This document shows, piece after piece, positions 7,789-16,851 of a DNA stretch of 64,000 nucleotides (position 1 is its first letter; each line of letters opens with the position of its first letter). The translations under genes were made by a program, and so were the position numbers. Under the pieces are notes generated by a model, which saw nothing but the letters and a program-made list of their open reading frames with translations, did no database searches and was not told the origin of the DNA. Origin of the DNA: Dyella japonica A8 (GTDB taxonomy: Bacteria > Pseudomonadota > Gammaproteobacteria > Xanthomonadales > Rhodanobacteraceae); the NCBI RefSeq assembly GCF_000725385.1, contig NZ_CP008884.1, positions 558,001 to 622,000 on the forward strand, read 5' to 3'.

Positions 7789-9282
7789 ATGACCGCACCA
7801 CGGCATCCAGACAGCGAAGGGCACGACGGCACACATCTTGCTCCGGTGCTGGGAACCAATCCTACCGAGCCCGCTGCCCTCCCGCCGTTTCGCATGGAAA
7901 CCGTCCAGCTCAACAAGATCATGGATCTCCTGTGGGACGCCATCTGCGTGGTGGACACGGAGGGGCGCTACGTCTTCGTCAGCGCCGCCTACGAGCGCAT
8001 CTTCGGCTACAAGCCGGAGGAGGTCATCGGCCGGCGGATGATCGAGCTGGTGCACCCGGACGACCGGGAAGTCACCCTGGAAGTGGCCGCCGCCATCATG
8101 GCCGGCAGCCCGCAGCCGCATTTCCAGAACCGCTACATCCGCAAGGACGGCACCACCGTACACATCATGTGGTCGGCCCGCTGGTCGGAAACCGACCAGG
8201 TACGCATCGCCGTGGCGCGCGACATCACCGCGCTCAAGCGCGCCGAGTCGATGACAGCGGCACTGCACGCGATTTCCGAGGCGGCCCACACCGTGGCCAG
8301 CCTGCCGGCCCTCTACGAAGAGATCCACCGCATCATCGGCACGCTGATCCCGGCCAGCAACTTCTTCGTCGCGCTGTACGACCCGCTGCACGCGGAGCTG
8401 AGCTTTCCTTACTTCGTTGACGAGCGCGACGATGTCCCGCCCGCCCAGCGCCTGGATGGCGGCTCGTTAACGGCCCAGCTGATCCGCACCGGGCAGGCCT
8501 TGCTGGTCACGCCTGGCGTGCCGTCCGACCCTGAGCTGCCCATCATCGGCACCGACGCGCTGCACTGGCTTGGCGTGCCCCTGTGCTCGCAGGGCACCAC
8601 CCTGGGCGCCCTGGTGGTGCAAAGCTATTCCGACGCCACGCGCTACACCGAGGCCGACAAGGAACTGCTGCAATTCGTCTCCACCCAGGTGGCGGCCGCC
8701 ATCGAGCGCAAACAGGCCGAGGCGCGCCTGCACCACATCGCGCGGCACGACCCGTTGACCGACCTCGCCAACCGCGACCTATTCCACCAGCAATTCGAAG
8801 CCGCGCTGGACAGCGTCTCGCGCTTCGGCGGCAACCTTGCGCTGCTCTACATCGACCTGGACAAGTTCAAGCAGGTGAACGACCGCTTCGGCCACCACAC
8901 CGGCGACCTGCTGCTGTGCGAAGTGGCCCAACGCATCCGCAGCCATCTGCGCGAAGGCGACGTGGTCGGCCGCATGGGCGGCGACGAATTCGTCGTGCTG
9001 CTGTGCCGCCTGCAGGCCATGGCCGACAGCATCACCATTGCCGAAAAACTGCGGGCCGCCATCCATGCGCCGTTCCAGCTGGCTGAACGCACCTTGCGTG
9101 CATCCACCAGCATTGGCGTCGCCACTTATCCCCTGCACGGACACAGCTCGCGCGAGCTGATGCGCGCCGCCGACGCTGCCATGTACCGCGTCAAGGAAGA
9201 AGGCGGCAACCGCGTGCGCGTGGCCATGCCCTCCGACCTGCCAGACAACGGTGGCCTTGCGGGGCCGCACTCGGCGCTCTGA
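7789..9282 (+). CDS. PAS-GAF-GGDEF diguanylate cyclase
   Basis: The 497-residue soluble sensor has a PAS domain (~residues 40-150, INxLWDAICVVDTEGRYVFV-like), a GAF domain (~165-310) and a GGDEF domain (~325-485). The catalytic GGDEF motif is intact at residues 397-401. An RxxD inhibitory site (REGD, 388-391) lies exactly five residues upstream, so it should make c-di-GMP and be product-inhibited. No membrane segment is seen. Ligands of the PAS and GAF domains are unknown. It follows the Lrp gene closely and ends at a REP pair. Confidence 0.92.
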   Translation: MTAPRHPDSEGHDGTHLAPVLGTNPTEPAALPPFRMETVQLNKIMDLLWDAICVVDTEGRYVFVSAAYERIFGYKPEEVIGRRMIELVHPDDREVTLEVAAAIMAGSPQPHFQNRYIRKDGTTVHIMWSARWSETDQVRIAVARDITALKRAESMTAALHAISEAAHTVASLPALYEEIHRIIGTLIPASNFFVALYDPLHAELSFPYFVDERDDVPPAQRLDGGSLTAQLIRTGQALLVTPGVPSDPELPIIGTDALHWLGVPLCSQGTTLGALVVQSYSDATRYTEADKELLQFVSTQVAAAIERKQAEARLHHIARHDPLTDLANRDLFHQQFEAALDSVSRFGGNLALLYIDLDKFKQVNDRFGHHTGDLLLCEVAQRIRSHLREGDVVGRMGGDEFVVLLCRLQAMADSITIAEKLRAAIHAPFQLAERTLRASTSIGVATYPLHGHSSRELMRAADAAMYRVKEEGGNRVRVAMPSDLPDNGGLAGPHSAL

Positions 9283-9692
9283 ACCCGATGCAGCGCGGAT
9301 GAAGCCGCTGGCGGATTCCGAATCCGTCCGTTTACACCAGTAGGTTCATGCTCCCTTGTAGGAGCGCACTGGTGCGCGACCGTAACGCTCAGCCGCTTTC
9401 GCCACCTGCGAGCGCGCGGTCGCGCACCAGTGCGCTCCTTCAAGACGCAACGCATCTGCATCGCCGACAGATCGCCGAGCCGCGCGGCGTGCGCCGACAG
9501 ATGCGCGACTCGCCTACAGCCTATCCCATGCCGGCCACTTCCCGTCGAAACCGTGGTCAGAGTGCACATTCAATCTCCATGACTAACGGCGCAGAGATTG
9601 AGAACTTCATTCTGACTACTGCTTTACACGACCGACACTCACTTTCGCACCCGCCGCGCAGCCGCGTGGTACATCACGACAATGCGCTGCGC
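9283..9692. other. 410-base convergent intergenic region with a REP pair
   Basis: It lies between convergent cyclase and hexosaminidase genes. Apart from the REP pair at 9357-9443 I see only a loose duplication of a CGCCGACAGAT motif near 9460 and 9488. No gene is supported. Confidence 0.6.
9357..9443. repeat. REP pair, GTAG head
   Basis: The left arm TGTAGGAGCGCACTGGTGCG (9357-9376, then CGACC) and inverted right arm at 9418-9443 match the pairs at 2620 and 37027. It sits between convergent genes, the usual REP location, and may contribute to ending both transcripts. Confidence 0.8.
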
Positions 9693-11993
9693 TCAAGGCG
9701 CCGCATCTCCCGGCAACAGCGTCACGGCGCCCACACCCCAGATCGGCCCGGTGATCGGTGAGGTGAACACCAGGCACAGGTCGTGCGTACCCGCCTGCTT
9801 CGCCAACGCTCCTTGCAAAGTGAACGTAGCAGGCGCATCGGCTGGCAGCGGTAGCGAGGCAATTTCCTTGCCCTTGCAGTTGTCCAGGTGCACGACCAGC
9901 TCGCCCTGCGGCGTGCTGGCCTTGTGGTTGACCACCAGCTTGGCGTCGTGCGCCAGCGCGTAGTTGCGCGGCAGCGTGGCTGTCTCCACGCGGATGCTGG
10001 CGATGCCGTCGAGCTTCGCCGCGCGATACACGCGGCAATTGTCGAATACATTGATGAGGTAGGTCGGTGCCATGCTGGTGGCGTCGGGCGTGGGCTGAAC
10101 ACGCAGGCGGAAATCGCTGCCGGCGCAGTTCTCCAGCTCACCGGTGCTGCGCGTGCGCAGCGACGGCAGATCAAGCAGGCGTGTGCGCGTGGCGGCCAGC
10201 GGCGTGCCGTCGTCGGCCAGTGCAATGGCCTTGACGGTGGTGGGCAGGTTCACGTTGAACGGGCGCACGTACAGGGGGGAGGAGGCGCCCGGCTCGCTGC
10301 CATCCGTGGTGTAGTGCACGTTGCCGAACCTGGCCTGGTTGGACAGCTTCACGCTGGCGTGGCCACTGGTGATGGCGGCGTTGCGGTCCACGTCGACGGT
10401 GGGCGCGAAGGCGCTATCGGCATAGGCGATATCCTGCGTGCGATAGCGTGCAAGCTGGGCCGGCATGCGCTCAAGAAAGCCGTGCCATTCGCGTACCTTC
10501 GATGGCGTCCACGCCGCCTCGGACAAGGCGTCCATGCGCGGGAAGGCGGCGTGCTCCACATGACGCAGCGTGGGCATGTGTTCGGTGAATGCCGTGGCCT
10601 GCAGGCCAAGCACGTGCTTGGCCTGTGCGGCGCTCAACTCCTTGGGCACCGCTTCGAACAGGTAGTAGCTCTGCAGCGACATGGACGGCAGGCGGCCGGT
10701 GGTTTCGTCCGGTAGATCGCTCTGCATCGAGTCGAGGTACAACTGCGGCGCGGGCGCCAGCACCACATCATGGCCAAGCCTGGCGGCATCGATGGCGCCC
10801 TTCGTGCCGCGCCACGACATCACCGTGGCACTGGGCGGCACGCCGCCTTCGAGGATCTCGTCCCAGCCGATCAGGCGGCGGTTATGCGCGGCGAGGTACT
10901 GGCCCATCTGTTCGATGAACCAGCTTTGCATGGCGTCTTCGGTCTTGATGCCCAGCGCGCGCATGCGTGCCTGCACCACGGGCGAGGCCTTCCATTGATC
11001 CTTTACCGCCTCGTCGCCACCCACATGGATGTAGGTGGACGGGAACAGTGCCATCACTTCGTCCAGCACGTTCTGCAGGAAGTGGAGCGTGTTGTCGTCG
11101 ACGTTGTAGAGATACGGGTTCACGCCCCAGTCCGGCGATACCGCCGGACGCGTGCCGGTGACGCCCAGCTCAGGGTACGAGGCCACGGCGGCCTGTGCGT
11201 GGCCGGGCATGTCGAGCTCCGGCAGCACGGTGATGTGGCGCTCGGCGGCATAGGCGACGATGGAACGGATCTCATCCTGTGTATAGAAGCCGCCGTACGG
11301 CTTGGGTGCTGCCGCCTGCTTGCCGACCGTGGGCGGCGTGCGCCACGCACCGATGCGGGTGAGCTCGGGATAGCGCTTGATCTCGATGCGCCAACCCTGG
11401 TCGTCGGTGAGGTGCCAGTGCAGCACGTTGAGCTTGTGCTGCGCCATCTGGTCGATGACGGTGCGCACGTCGTCGGGTGCCTGGAAATGACGCGCGGAGT
11501 CGAGCATGAAACCGCGCCAGGCGAAGCGCGGTTCATCGCGGATGTGCACCGGCGCCACGTGTACGTCGCCCACACCCGGCTCTGGCGTCAACAGCTGCCA
11601 TGCGGTGATGGCACCGTAGAACAGGCCGGCCCCGTCGCGGGCGACGATGCGGATGCCTTGCGGGGTGACGTCCAGCGTATAGCCTTCGGCGTTGGCGACG
11701 GGCGCTTGCGGATCGCGCTTGAGGACAATGGCACCGCTTTCCGGCGCACCGGTCTTCACCAGCATCGGCAGATGGCGCGTGTGGGCCGTGAGCGAGGCAA
11801 GATATTCGGCGGTACGGCGTGCTTCCGCGTCACTGGCATCGACCACGATGGGCGTCTGCGCGGTGACGGTGAAACCTTCGCCCGACTGGCTCAGCTGCGC
11901 CGGCAGCGGGATCAGGTTCGGCACGGCAGCGTGGGCGAAGGTGGTCAGGCCGCACAGGGCGAGGGCCAGCACATAAGGTGTCTTCTTCATCAT
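9693..11993 (-). CDS. Beta-N-acetylhexosaminidase (GH20), exported
   Basis: The product is about 766 residues and starts MMKKTPYVLALALCGLTTF with a clear signal peptide. An N-terminal GH20b domain precedes the TIM barrel, which contains HWHLTDDQGWRIEIKRYPEL and the catalytic Asp-Glu pair in HVGGDEAV (D327-E328). The C-terminal ~200 residues hold a chitobiase-like Fn3/galactose-binding region. It removes terminal GlcNAc from chitooligosaccharides in the periplasm or outside. ATG 11993 has GTGAGAACC just upstream. It follows the GH9 gene by 18 bases, so the two form an operon feeding the nag genes at 26-32 kb. Confidence 0.93.
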   Translation of the reverse strand: MMKKTPYVLALALCGLTTFAHAAVPNLIPLPAQLSQSGEGFTVTAQTPIVVDASDAEARRTAEYLASLTAHTRHLPMLVKTGAPESGAIVLKRDPQAPVANAEGYTLDVTPQGIRIVARDGAGLFYGAITAWQLLTPEPGVGDVHVAPVHIRDEPRFAWRGFMLDSARHFQAPDDVRTVIDQMAQHKLNVLHWHLTDDQGWRIEIKRYPELTRIGAWRTPPTVGKQAAAPKPYGGFYTQDEIRSIVAYAAERHITVLPELDMPGHAQAAVASYPELGVTGTRPAVSPDWGVNPYLYNVDDNTLHFLQNVLDEVMALFPSTYIHVGGDEAVKDQWKASPVVQARMRALGIKTEDAMQSWFIEQMGQYLAAHNRRLIGWDEILEGGVPPSATVMSWRGTKGAIDAARLGHDVVLAPAPQLYLDSMQSDLPDETTGRLPSMSLQSYYLFEAVPKELSAAQAKHVLGLQATAFTEHMPTLRHVEHAAFPRMDALSEAAWTPSKVREWHGFLERMPAQLARYRTQDIAYADSAFAPTVDVDRNAAITSGHASVKLSNQARFGNVHYTTDGSEPGASSPLYVRPFNVNLPTTVKAIALADDGTPLAATRTRLLDLPSLRTRSTGELENCAGSDFRLRVQPTPDATSMAPTYLINVFDNCRVYRAAKLDGIASIRVETATLPRNYALAHDAKLVVNHKASTPQGELVVHLDNCKGKEIASLPLPADAPATFTLQGALAKQAGTHDLCLVFTSPITGPIWGVGAVTLLPGDAAP

Positions 11994-12011
11994 GGTTCTC
12001 ACGATGGAACG

Positions 12012-13844
12012 TCAGTCATGGGGAAGGCTGATGGCGAACAGGTACCACGCATCATGCGGCAGCCACTGTTCGGTCCAGCGCCAGTCGTCGTCCTTGCCCG
12101 TCTGGGCGTAGCCGAGGTCGAAGGCGATGCCCTCGTCGTCGGTCAGGCCGGAGGTGATGCCGTTGATGATCGCACCCGGCGCGTTGGTGTACGCGTAGGA
12201 GTCGAAGAACATGTACGGCGCGTTGTGATGGCCGCTGCCCATCAGCATGCTGCTGTCGAAGGGGTTGCGGCCGAGTATCCAGTGCAGCTGGTCCCACGCG
12301 TAGACCTGCAGCTGCTCCTGGAAGGCGGTGTCGCCTGCATAGAGCGGCGCGGCCAGGCGCGCGGCGGCCGCAAGCGAAGCAAGACGCGCGTTCTCGCCCT
12401 GCCACCAGGGCGCGGCTTCGGTGTCATGGGGAAAGAAGAACGCCGTGCGCACGCGCCCATCGCCACCGCGCACGAGCTGGCGCGCATAGCCGAACGGATT
12501 GTTGACCTCGCGGGTAACCGCCAGCTCGGCCTGCAGCGAGCGCTTTACTGTGTCACGCACTTTCGCCTGCCGCCTGGCATCGGCGATGCCTGCGTACTCC
12601 ACCAGCGCCAACACGGGCAGCCCCGCATCGGCGGGATGGAAGAAGGGACGCGTGCCGTCGTCGGCGCGCCAGTAGTCGCGGTGTCCACCATGCGTCACCA
12701 GGCGCGCCATCAGGCTGTCGGCGCGTGCGTCGGCCGCCTTGCGCCAGCCTTCGTCGTGCGTGGCGCGGTACAGCTCCACGGCGGCGAGCAGCGCGCAGTA
12801 ATCGTCGACGATGTTTTCCTTGCCGTCGTTGATCAGCTCGCGGTTGTGCGCGTCAAGGAAGCGATATGCATCGATGGCGGCCTTGAGGTAGTCGCTGGAA
12901 TGAAAGTCGCCATCCACGCCCGTGCCTGCCGCCCGCGCCAGCGCGGCGATGGCGATGCCGCCGCCACCGCGGAAGCTTGCTTCATAGGCGTGCGGCCCGT
13001 GCGCCGGCTGCTCGACGTGCTCGGTATGGTCGCCGGGCGTGAGCTTGATCTGCGTGCGCCAGTTCGGATCGCCAACGATGCGGTCCTGCGGCAGCTTGCC
13101 GGGGCCTGGGCCTTCGATGGACTGGTAGAACGAGCCATCCGGCCGCTTGTCGCGCACGAGGAAGTCGGCACCGAACAGGCCTTCGTCGAGCAGGCGGCGG
13201 TTGTACTCGCGGAAGTTCTTGTCGTTGCGTGCTTCCAGTTGCTGCCAGGTGCGCAGCAGGCTCCACGCGGCCAGCGGCACCTGCTGCGGGTTGAAATAGC
13301 TGGTGAGGTTCTGGTGCGACAGATGGATGCCGTAGTCACCGGTGGCGTCGTACCAGCCACCGTGCAGGTCGAGCGTGCCGGGCGTTCCATCGGGATGCGC
13401 CAGGTGCGTATCGGCCTTGTCCAGCAGGCCGCTGGAACGCTGGCCCTTGAAGTAATAGATGACGTTGGAAAGCGTGTGCCGCTCGAGCACGTTGTCCTGC
13501 ACCTCGAAGGTCCAGGAGCGCACGTCGTGGCCGTCCATCGGCCATTCAACGTAGTAATGGCCGGGGGTGCGCACGCTGCTGAAATCGGCGACGGCGTAGT
13601 CACCGCCCCAATGCGCCACCTTGCCGGTCTCCGACAGCGTGCCCTGCAGGGTCACTTTGCCGGTGTCGGCGTTCACGACGCGGAACGCGCGCGAAGCCGC
13701 CACCGCGTCGCCACTCACGATCGCCTGCTTGACCGCGCCGGTGTCGTAGCCGACCTGGTCGACCAACACCTTTGCTTCGGACGCCATTGCGACCTGGGCA
13801 GCGAGCAACCATGGAAAGACCGCGAGACGGCGACAGGACTTCAT
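12012..13844 (-). CDS. Glycoside hydrolase family 9 enzyme, exported
   Basis: The 610-residue product has a signal peptide, an N-terminal Ig-like CelD_N domain (KVLVDQVGYDTG onward) and a GH9 alpha/alpha barrel. The catalytic Asp region is HGGWYDATGDYG near residue 160, and the acid Glu is in WTEQWLPHDAW near residue 588. Most GH9 enzymes are cellulases, but a clade acts as exo-beta-glucosaminidase on chitosan oligosaccharides in chitin operons. The partnership with GH20 and the nag genes favours amino-sugar oligosaccharides here, by inference. It is the first gene of the GH9-GH20 unit. Confidence 0.85.
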   Translation of the reverse strand: MKSCRRLAVFPWLLAAQVAMASEAKVLVDQVGYDTGAVKQAIVSGDAVAASRAFRVVNADTGKVTLQGTLSETGKVAHWGGDYAVADFSSVRTPGHYYVEWPMDGHDVRSWTFEVQDNVLERHTLSNVIYYFKGQRSSGLLDKADTHLAHPDGTPGTLDLHGGWYDATGDYGIHLSHQNLTSYFNPQQVPLAAWSLLRTWQQLEARNDKNFREYNRRLLDEGLFGADFLVRDKRPDGSFYQSIEGPGPGKLPQDRIVGDPNWRTQIKLTPGDHTEHVEQPAHGPHAYEASFRGGGGIAIAALARAAGTGVDGDFHSSDYLKAAIDAYRFLDAHNRELINDGKENIVDDYCALLAAVELYRATHDEGWRKAADARADSLMARLVTHGGHRDYWRADDGTRPFFHPADAGLPVLALVEYAGIADARRQAKVRDTVKRSLQAELAVTREVNNPFGYARQLVRGGDGRVRTAFFFPHDTEAAPWWQGENARLASLAAAARLAAPLYAGDTAFQEQLQVYAWDQLHWILGRNPFDSSMLMGSGHHNAPYMFFDSYAYTNAPGAIINGITSGLTDDEGIAFDLGYAQTGKDDDWRWTEQWLPHDAWYLFAISLPHD

Positions 13845-13893
13845 ACCATCGACTCCAGCAGGTTTTTGGAACAGGTTGTACCGAACCCCGAAG

Positions 13894-13925
13894 AAAAAGC
13901 GGGCCCGGCAAGCGCGCCGGGCCCG
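13894..13925 (-). terminator. Intrinsic terminator of the first TonB-receptor gene
   Basis: CGGGCCCGGC (13900-13909) pairs perfectly with GCCGGGCCCG (13916-13925). On the minus strand the stem is followed by a U run (plus-strand AAAAA, 13894-13898). It lies between the receptor stop (13954) and the GH9 start (13844), which separates the two transcripts. Confidence 0.85.
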
Positions 13926-13953
13926 TTTCGGGGAGAAAAAGTACTACACGGGA

Positions 13954-16719
13954 TCAGAACTTGAAGTTGGCCTTCAGCATGTACTGGCGGCCGGTCACAT
14001 ATTCCGAGGACATCTGCGTCTTGCTGCCCAGGTACGCGTAGTACTTGGAGTTCAGCAGGTTGAGCATGTTCAGGGTCACCGAGAAGTTCTTATTGATCTC
14101 GTAACCCAGGGTGGCGTCCAGTTCCTTGAAGCCGTCGATATAGGTCGACGGTGCACCGGCCACGTAACCACCGGCGAGGTAGCTCGAACGGTAGGTGTAG
14201 GCCAGGCTGGCGCTGTACGGACCCTGCTCGTAGTACGGGGCGACCGTGTACGAGTTCTTGGAGTTGTACGGCAGCGCGCCACCGGTCTTGGTCGAGGCGT
14301 CGGAGTACGTGTAGTTGGCACGCAGGCCGAAGCCGTAACCGTAGGCCTGCTGGTAGCTGATGGTGCCGCCCTTGACCTTGGCGCTGCCGCCGTCGACCGG
14401 TGCGGTGACGTCGTAGGCGCACATGCCGGTGGTCGTGCACTTGCCCGAAGCGACCAGCGCTGCCGCGTTGTTGGCAAAACCCGCCTGGGACCACGAACCG
14501 TTCTGGCGCTCTTCCGTGGTGGCTGCGTTAACGATGTAGTTCAGCACGTGCTTGTAGAAGAACGACACGGCGACCATCGACTCCGGATTGAAGTACCACT
14601 CCGCCGAGCCGTCGAAGTTCACCGAACGATACGGCTTGATGTTCGGGTTGCCCGCGGCGGCCGTGAGCACCGTGTCGTTGGCGGCGAAGTACGGCGCCAT
14701 CTGGTTGTACGGGGCATAGGCCAGCGTTTCCGACGCGGCACCGCGCAGGATCACGTCGGGCGTGACGTTCCAGGCGATGTTGAACGACGGCAGCCAGTTG
14801 TTGTGCGTGCTGTCCTGCGTGACGTAACCGAAGCCGGCCGGGAAGTCGCAAACCCAGTCGTTCGCCGCGGCGCAGGGCTGCGGGATCACCCAGCCGCTGC
14901 TGACGTTCTTGGTGTGCACGTAGCGCACGCCCAGGTTGCCGTGCACGGTGTCGGTGCCGTAGTTGGCCTGCAGGTAGGCCGCCTCGTTCTCCTGGGTGGT
15001 GGCCCAGGTGTTGTCCCAGTACGAGTTGGCGTCCTGCGCCACGCCGAAGCCCGGCGTGCTGGTGATCGCGTTGAAGATGGCGTTGGCGCCGGCGGTCTGC
15101 ACGTGCTGGATCGCCGTCTGGCTCAGGCCCAGGCTCTTGCCGCCGTTGAGGTCGGTCAGGCCGCCAAAGCCGATCTGCTCGAGCGTGAGCGCCTGCGGAC
15201 CGGTGTAGACGTTGAGCGTCTGGCTTTCCCAGTGCTTGGCATAACGCACGCCAGCCTGGATGTTGTTGAGGAAGCCGTCGAAGTCCTTGGTGAAGTCGAG
15301 CTGGCCGTAGGTGTCCTTGGCCTTGTAGAGCTCCTTGCCAAGGTTGCCGCCCCAGCCGTTGTCGGCCCAGTAGCTCGGGTCGTTGGCGGTGGTCGGATCG
15401 GTGTACTGCGGGCCCTGGTTGATGGACCAGTTGAAGCCGCCGCCGTAGTAGATCTCCTTCACGGCCGCCTGCATCGGGTTGCGCGAGGTGCTCACGCCAG
15501 CCTGGCCGTCCAGGCGCCAGCCGTCACCCTTGTACTCGCCCGACAGGTCCACGCCCTTGGTGGTGATGACGGACTTGCGGGCGTTGTTGTCGGCGTAGGT
15601 GTCGGCCGTGCTGACGCAGTTGAGGTTGTTCTGGCACGGCGTACCGACCTGGCTGCCGCTGGTGATGATGCCGTTGGGGCCTTCATTCAGCGAGGTGATG
15701 CCGGCCGGGTTGTGCAGCGCCCACGGGTACAGCGACTGGTTGAGGTTGCTCAGGTTGTCCCGGGCATACATCAGGCCGAGGTTGAAGCTCAGGTTGTCCA
15801 CCGGCTTCCACTGCACGTTCGAGGTGACGCTGTCGCGCTTCTCGGTCTGCTGGAAGTTGGAAACGCTGATCTGATTCGGGATCTGGTCGGTCAGCTTGAT
15901 CTTGCCGGCCGCCACTTCAGCCGCCGCCACCGGGCTCTTGCTGACGATGTCGGACACCGAGGAGTAGCCGTAGTTTTCCAGGCCCTGGCGGTTCTGGAAC
16001 TGCTCGTAGTGCTGGTACGACACGTCGACGCCGAAGGTCTTGTCGTCGTTGCGCCAGCTGTAGAACAGCGAGCCGGACGGACGGCTGTCCTTGACCATGT
16101 CGTTGTAGTTCACGCCGAACGAACCGCTGAGCGTATTGGCCGGTACGTCAAGCGGCTTGACCGTGTGCATGATGATGGTGCCGCCGAGGGCACCTTCCGG
16201 CAGACGGGCTTCTGGGCTCTTGTAGATCTCGAGGCGGCCGATCACTTCCGGCGCGAGCAGCGAGTAGTTGAAGCCGCGGTTCGGCGCGTCATCGTACAGC
16301 CACACGGCCTGGGCCACCGGGTGGCCGTCGAGCAGGGTCAGGTTGAGGCTGGGATCCATGCCGTTGATGCTGACGCGCTGCGTCGCACCCAGCTGGCGAT
16401 CGAGCGTGACGCCCGGAATCTGCGCCAGCGCTTCGGCCACATTGCTGGCCGGGAACTTGCCAATGTCCTCGGCCGTGATGGCGTCGACGATGGCGTCCGC
16501 GTTGCGCTTGGTGTCCATCGACGCCTGCAGGCTGGCGCGGATACCGGTGACGGTGACGGTTTCCAGCTGCTTGGCCTTGGACTGGTCAGGTGCCTGATCC
16601 GACGACTGCGACTGCGGCGCCGGGCCGGAGGCCGGAGCGGCGGTCTGCGCGTAAAGCGAACCGGACAAACAGAGTCCGGCAACGATGCTGGCGGCTAGCA
16701 GAGTCTTGCGATGTGACAT
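13954..16719 (-). CDS. TonB-dependent receptor (Xanthomonas/Caulobacter type), copy A
   Basis: The 921-residue outer-membrane receptor starts MSHRKTLLAASIVAGL (signal peptide) behind GGGAGG. The KQLETVTVTGIRASLQAS region marks the plug start, with RNADAIVDAITAEDIGKFP and LDGHPVAQAVWLYDDAPNRG following. A 22-strand barrel ends in the outer-membrane signature Phe (ANFKF). It likely imports GlcNAc or chitooligosaccharides, since it lies downstream of a NagR-type operator with a GlcNAc-kinase candidate. Its paralogue at 23367-26144 is clearly homologous but diverged along the whole length. Confidence 0.92.
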   Translation of the reverse strand: MSHRKTLLAASIVAGLCLSGSLYAQTAAPASGPAPQSQSSDQAPDQSKAKQLETVTVTGIRASLQASMDTKRNADAIVDAITAEDIGKFPASNVAEALAQIPGVTLDRQLGATQRVSINGMDPSLNLTLLDGHPVAQAVWLYDDAPNRGFNYSLLAPEVIGRLEIYKSPEARLPEGALGGTIIMHTVKPLDVPANTLSGSFGVNYNDMVKDSRPSGSLFYSWRNDDKTFGVDVSYQHYEQFQNRQGLENYGYSSVSDIVSKSPVAAAEVAAGKIKLTDQIPNQISVSNFQQTEKRDSVTSNVQWKPVDNLSFNLGLMYARDNLSNLNQSLYPWALHNPAGITSLNEGPNGIITSGSQVGTPCQNNLNCVSTADTYADNNARKSVITTKGVDLSGEYKGDGWRLDGQAGVSTSRNPMQAAVKEIYYGGGFNWSINQGPQYTDPTTANDPSYWADNGWGGNLGKELYKAKDTYGQLDFTKDFDGFLNNIQAGVRYAKHWESQTLNVYTGPQALTLEQIGFGGLTDLNGGKSLGLSQTAIQHVQTAGANAIFNAITSTPGFGVAQDANSYWDNTWATTQENEAAYLQANYGTDTVHGNLGVRYVHTKNVSSGWVIPQPCAAANDWVCDFPAGFGYVTQDSTHNNWLPSFNIAWNVTPDVILRGAASETLAYAPYNQMAPYFAANDTVLTAAAGNPNIKPYRSVNFDGSAEWYFNPESMVAVSFFYKHVLNYIVNAATTEERQNGSWSQAGFANNAAALVASGKCTTTGMCAYDVTAPVDGGSAKVKGGTISYQQAYGYGFGLRANYTYSDASTKTGGALPYNSKNSYTVAPYYEQGPYSASLAYTYRSSYLAGGYVAGAPSTYIDGFKELDATLGYEINKNFSVTLNMLNLLNSKYYAYLGSKTQMSSEYVTGRQYMLKANFKF

Positions 16720-16851
16720 GGTTTCCTCCCCTCGAAGGCGTTTCTGCAGCGGAAGTTGTGGGTCGTCCGACTGCTTGCGTGGTGTCTGGGCTCGCGCCCG
16801 GTTCAATGCAACGGTGTGGTGCTGACTCGGTACTGCGTTCTCCCCTGGGTC

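Noticed and set aside
10770..13964. 1064-codon plus-strand open frame across GH20 and GH9
   Set aside because: It lies antisense to two genes with clear catalytic motifs, has no start signal, and its composition is that of a shadow frame.
13876..16698. 940-codon plus-strand open frame opposite TonB receptor A
   Set aside because: It is a shadow frame; similar long antisense frames appear opposite receptor B (24351-26123) and the third receptor (50243-52726).
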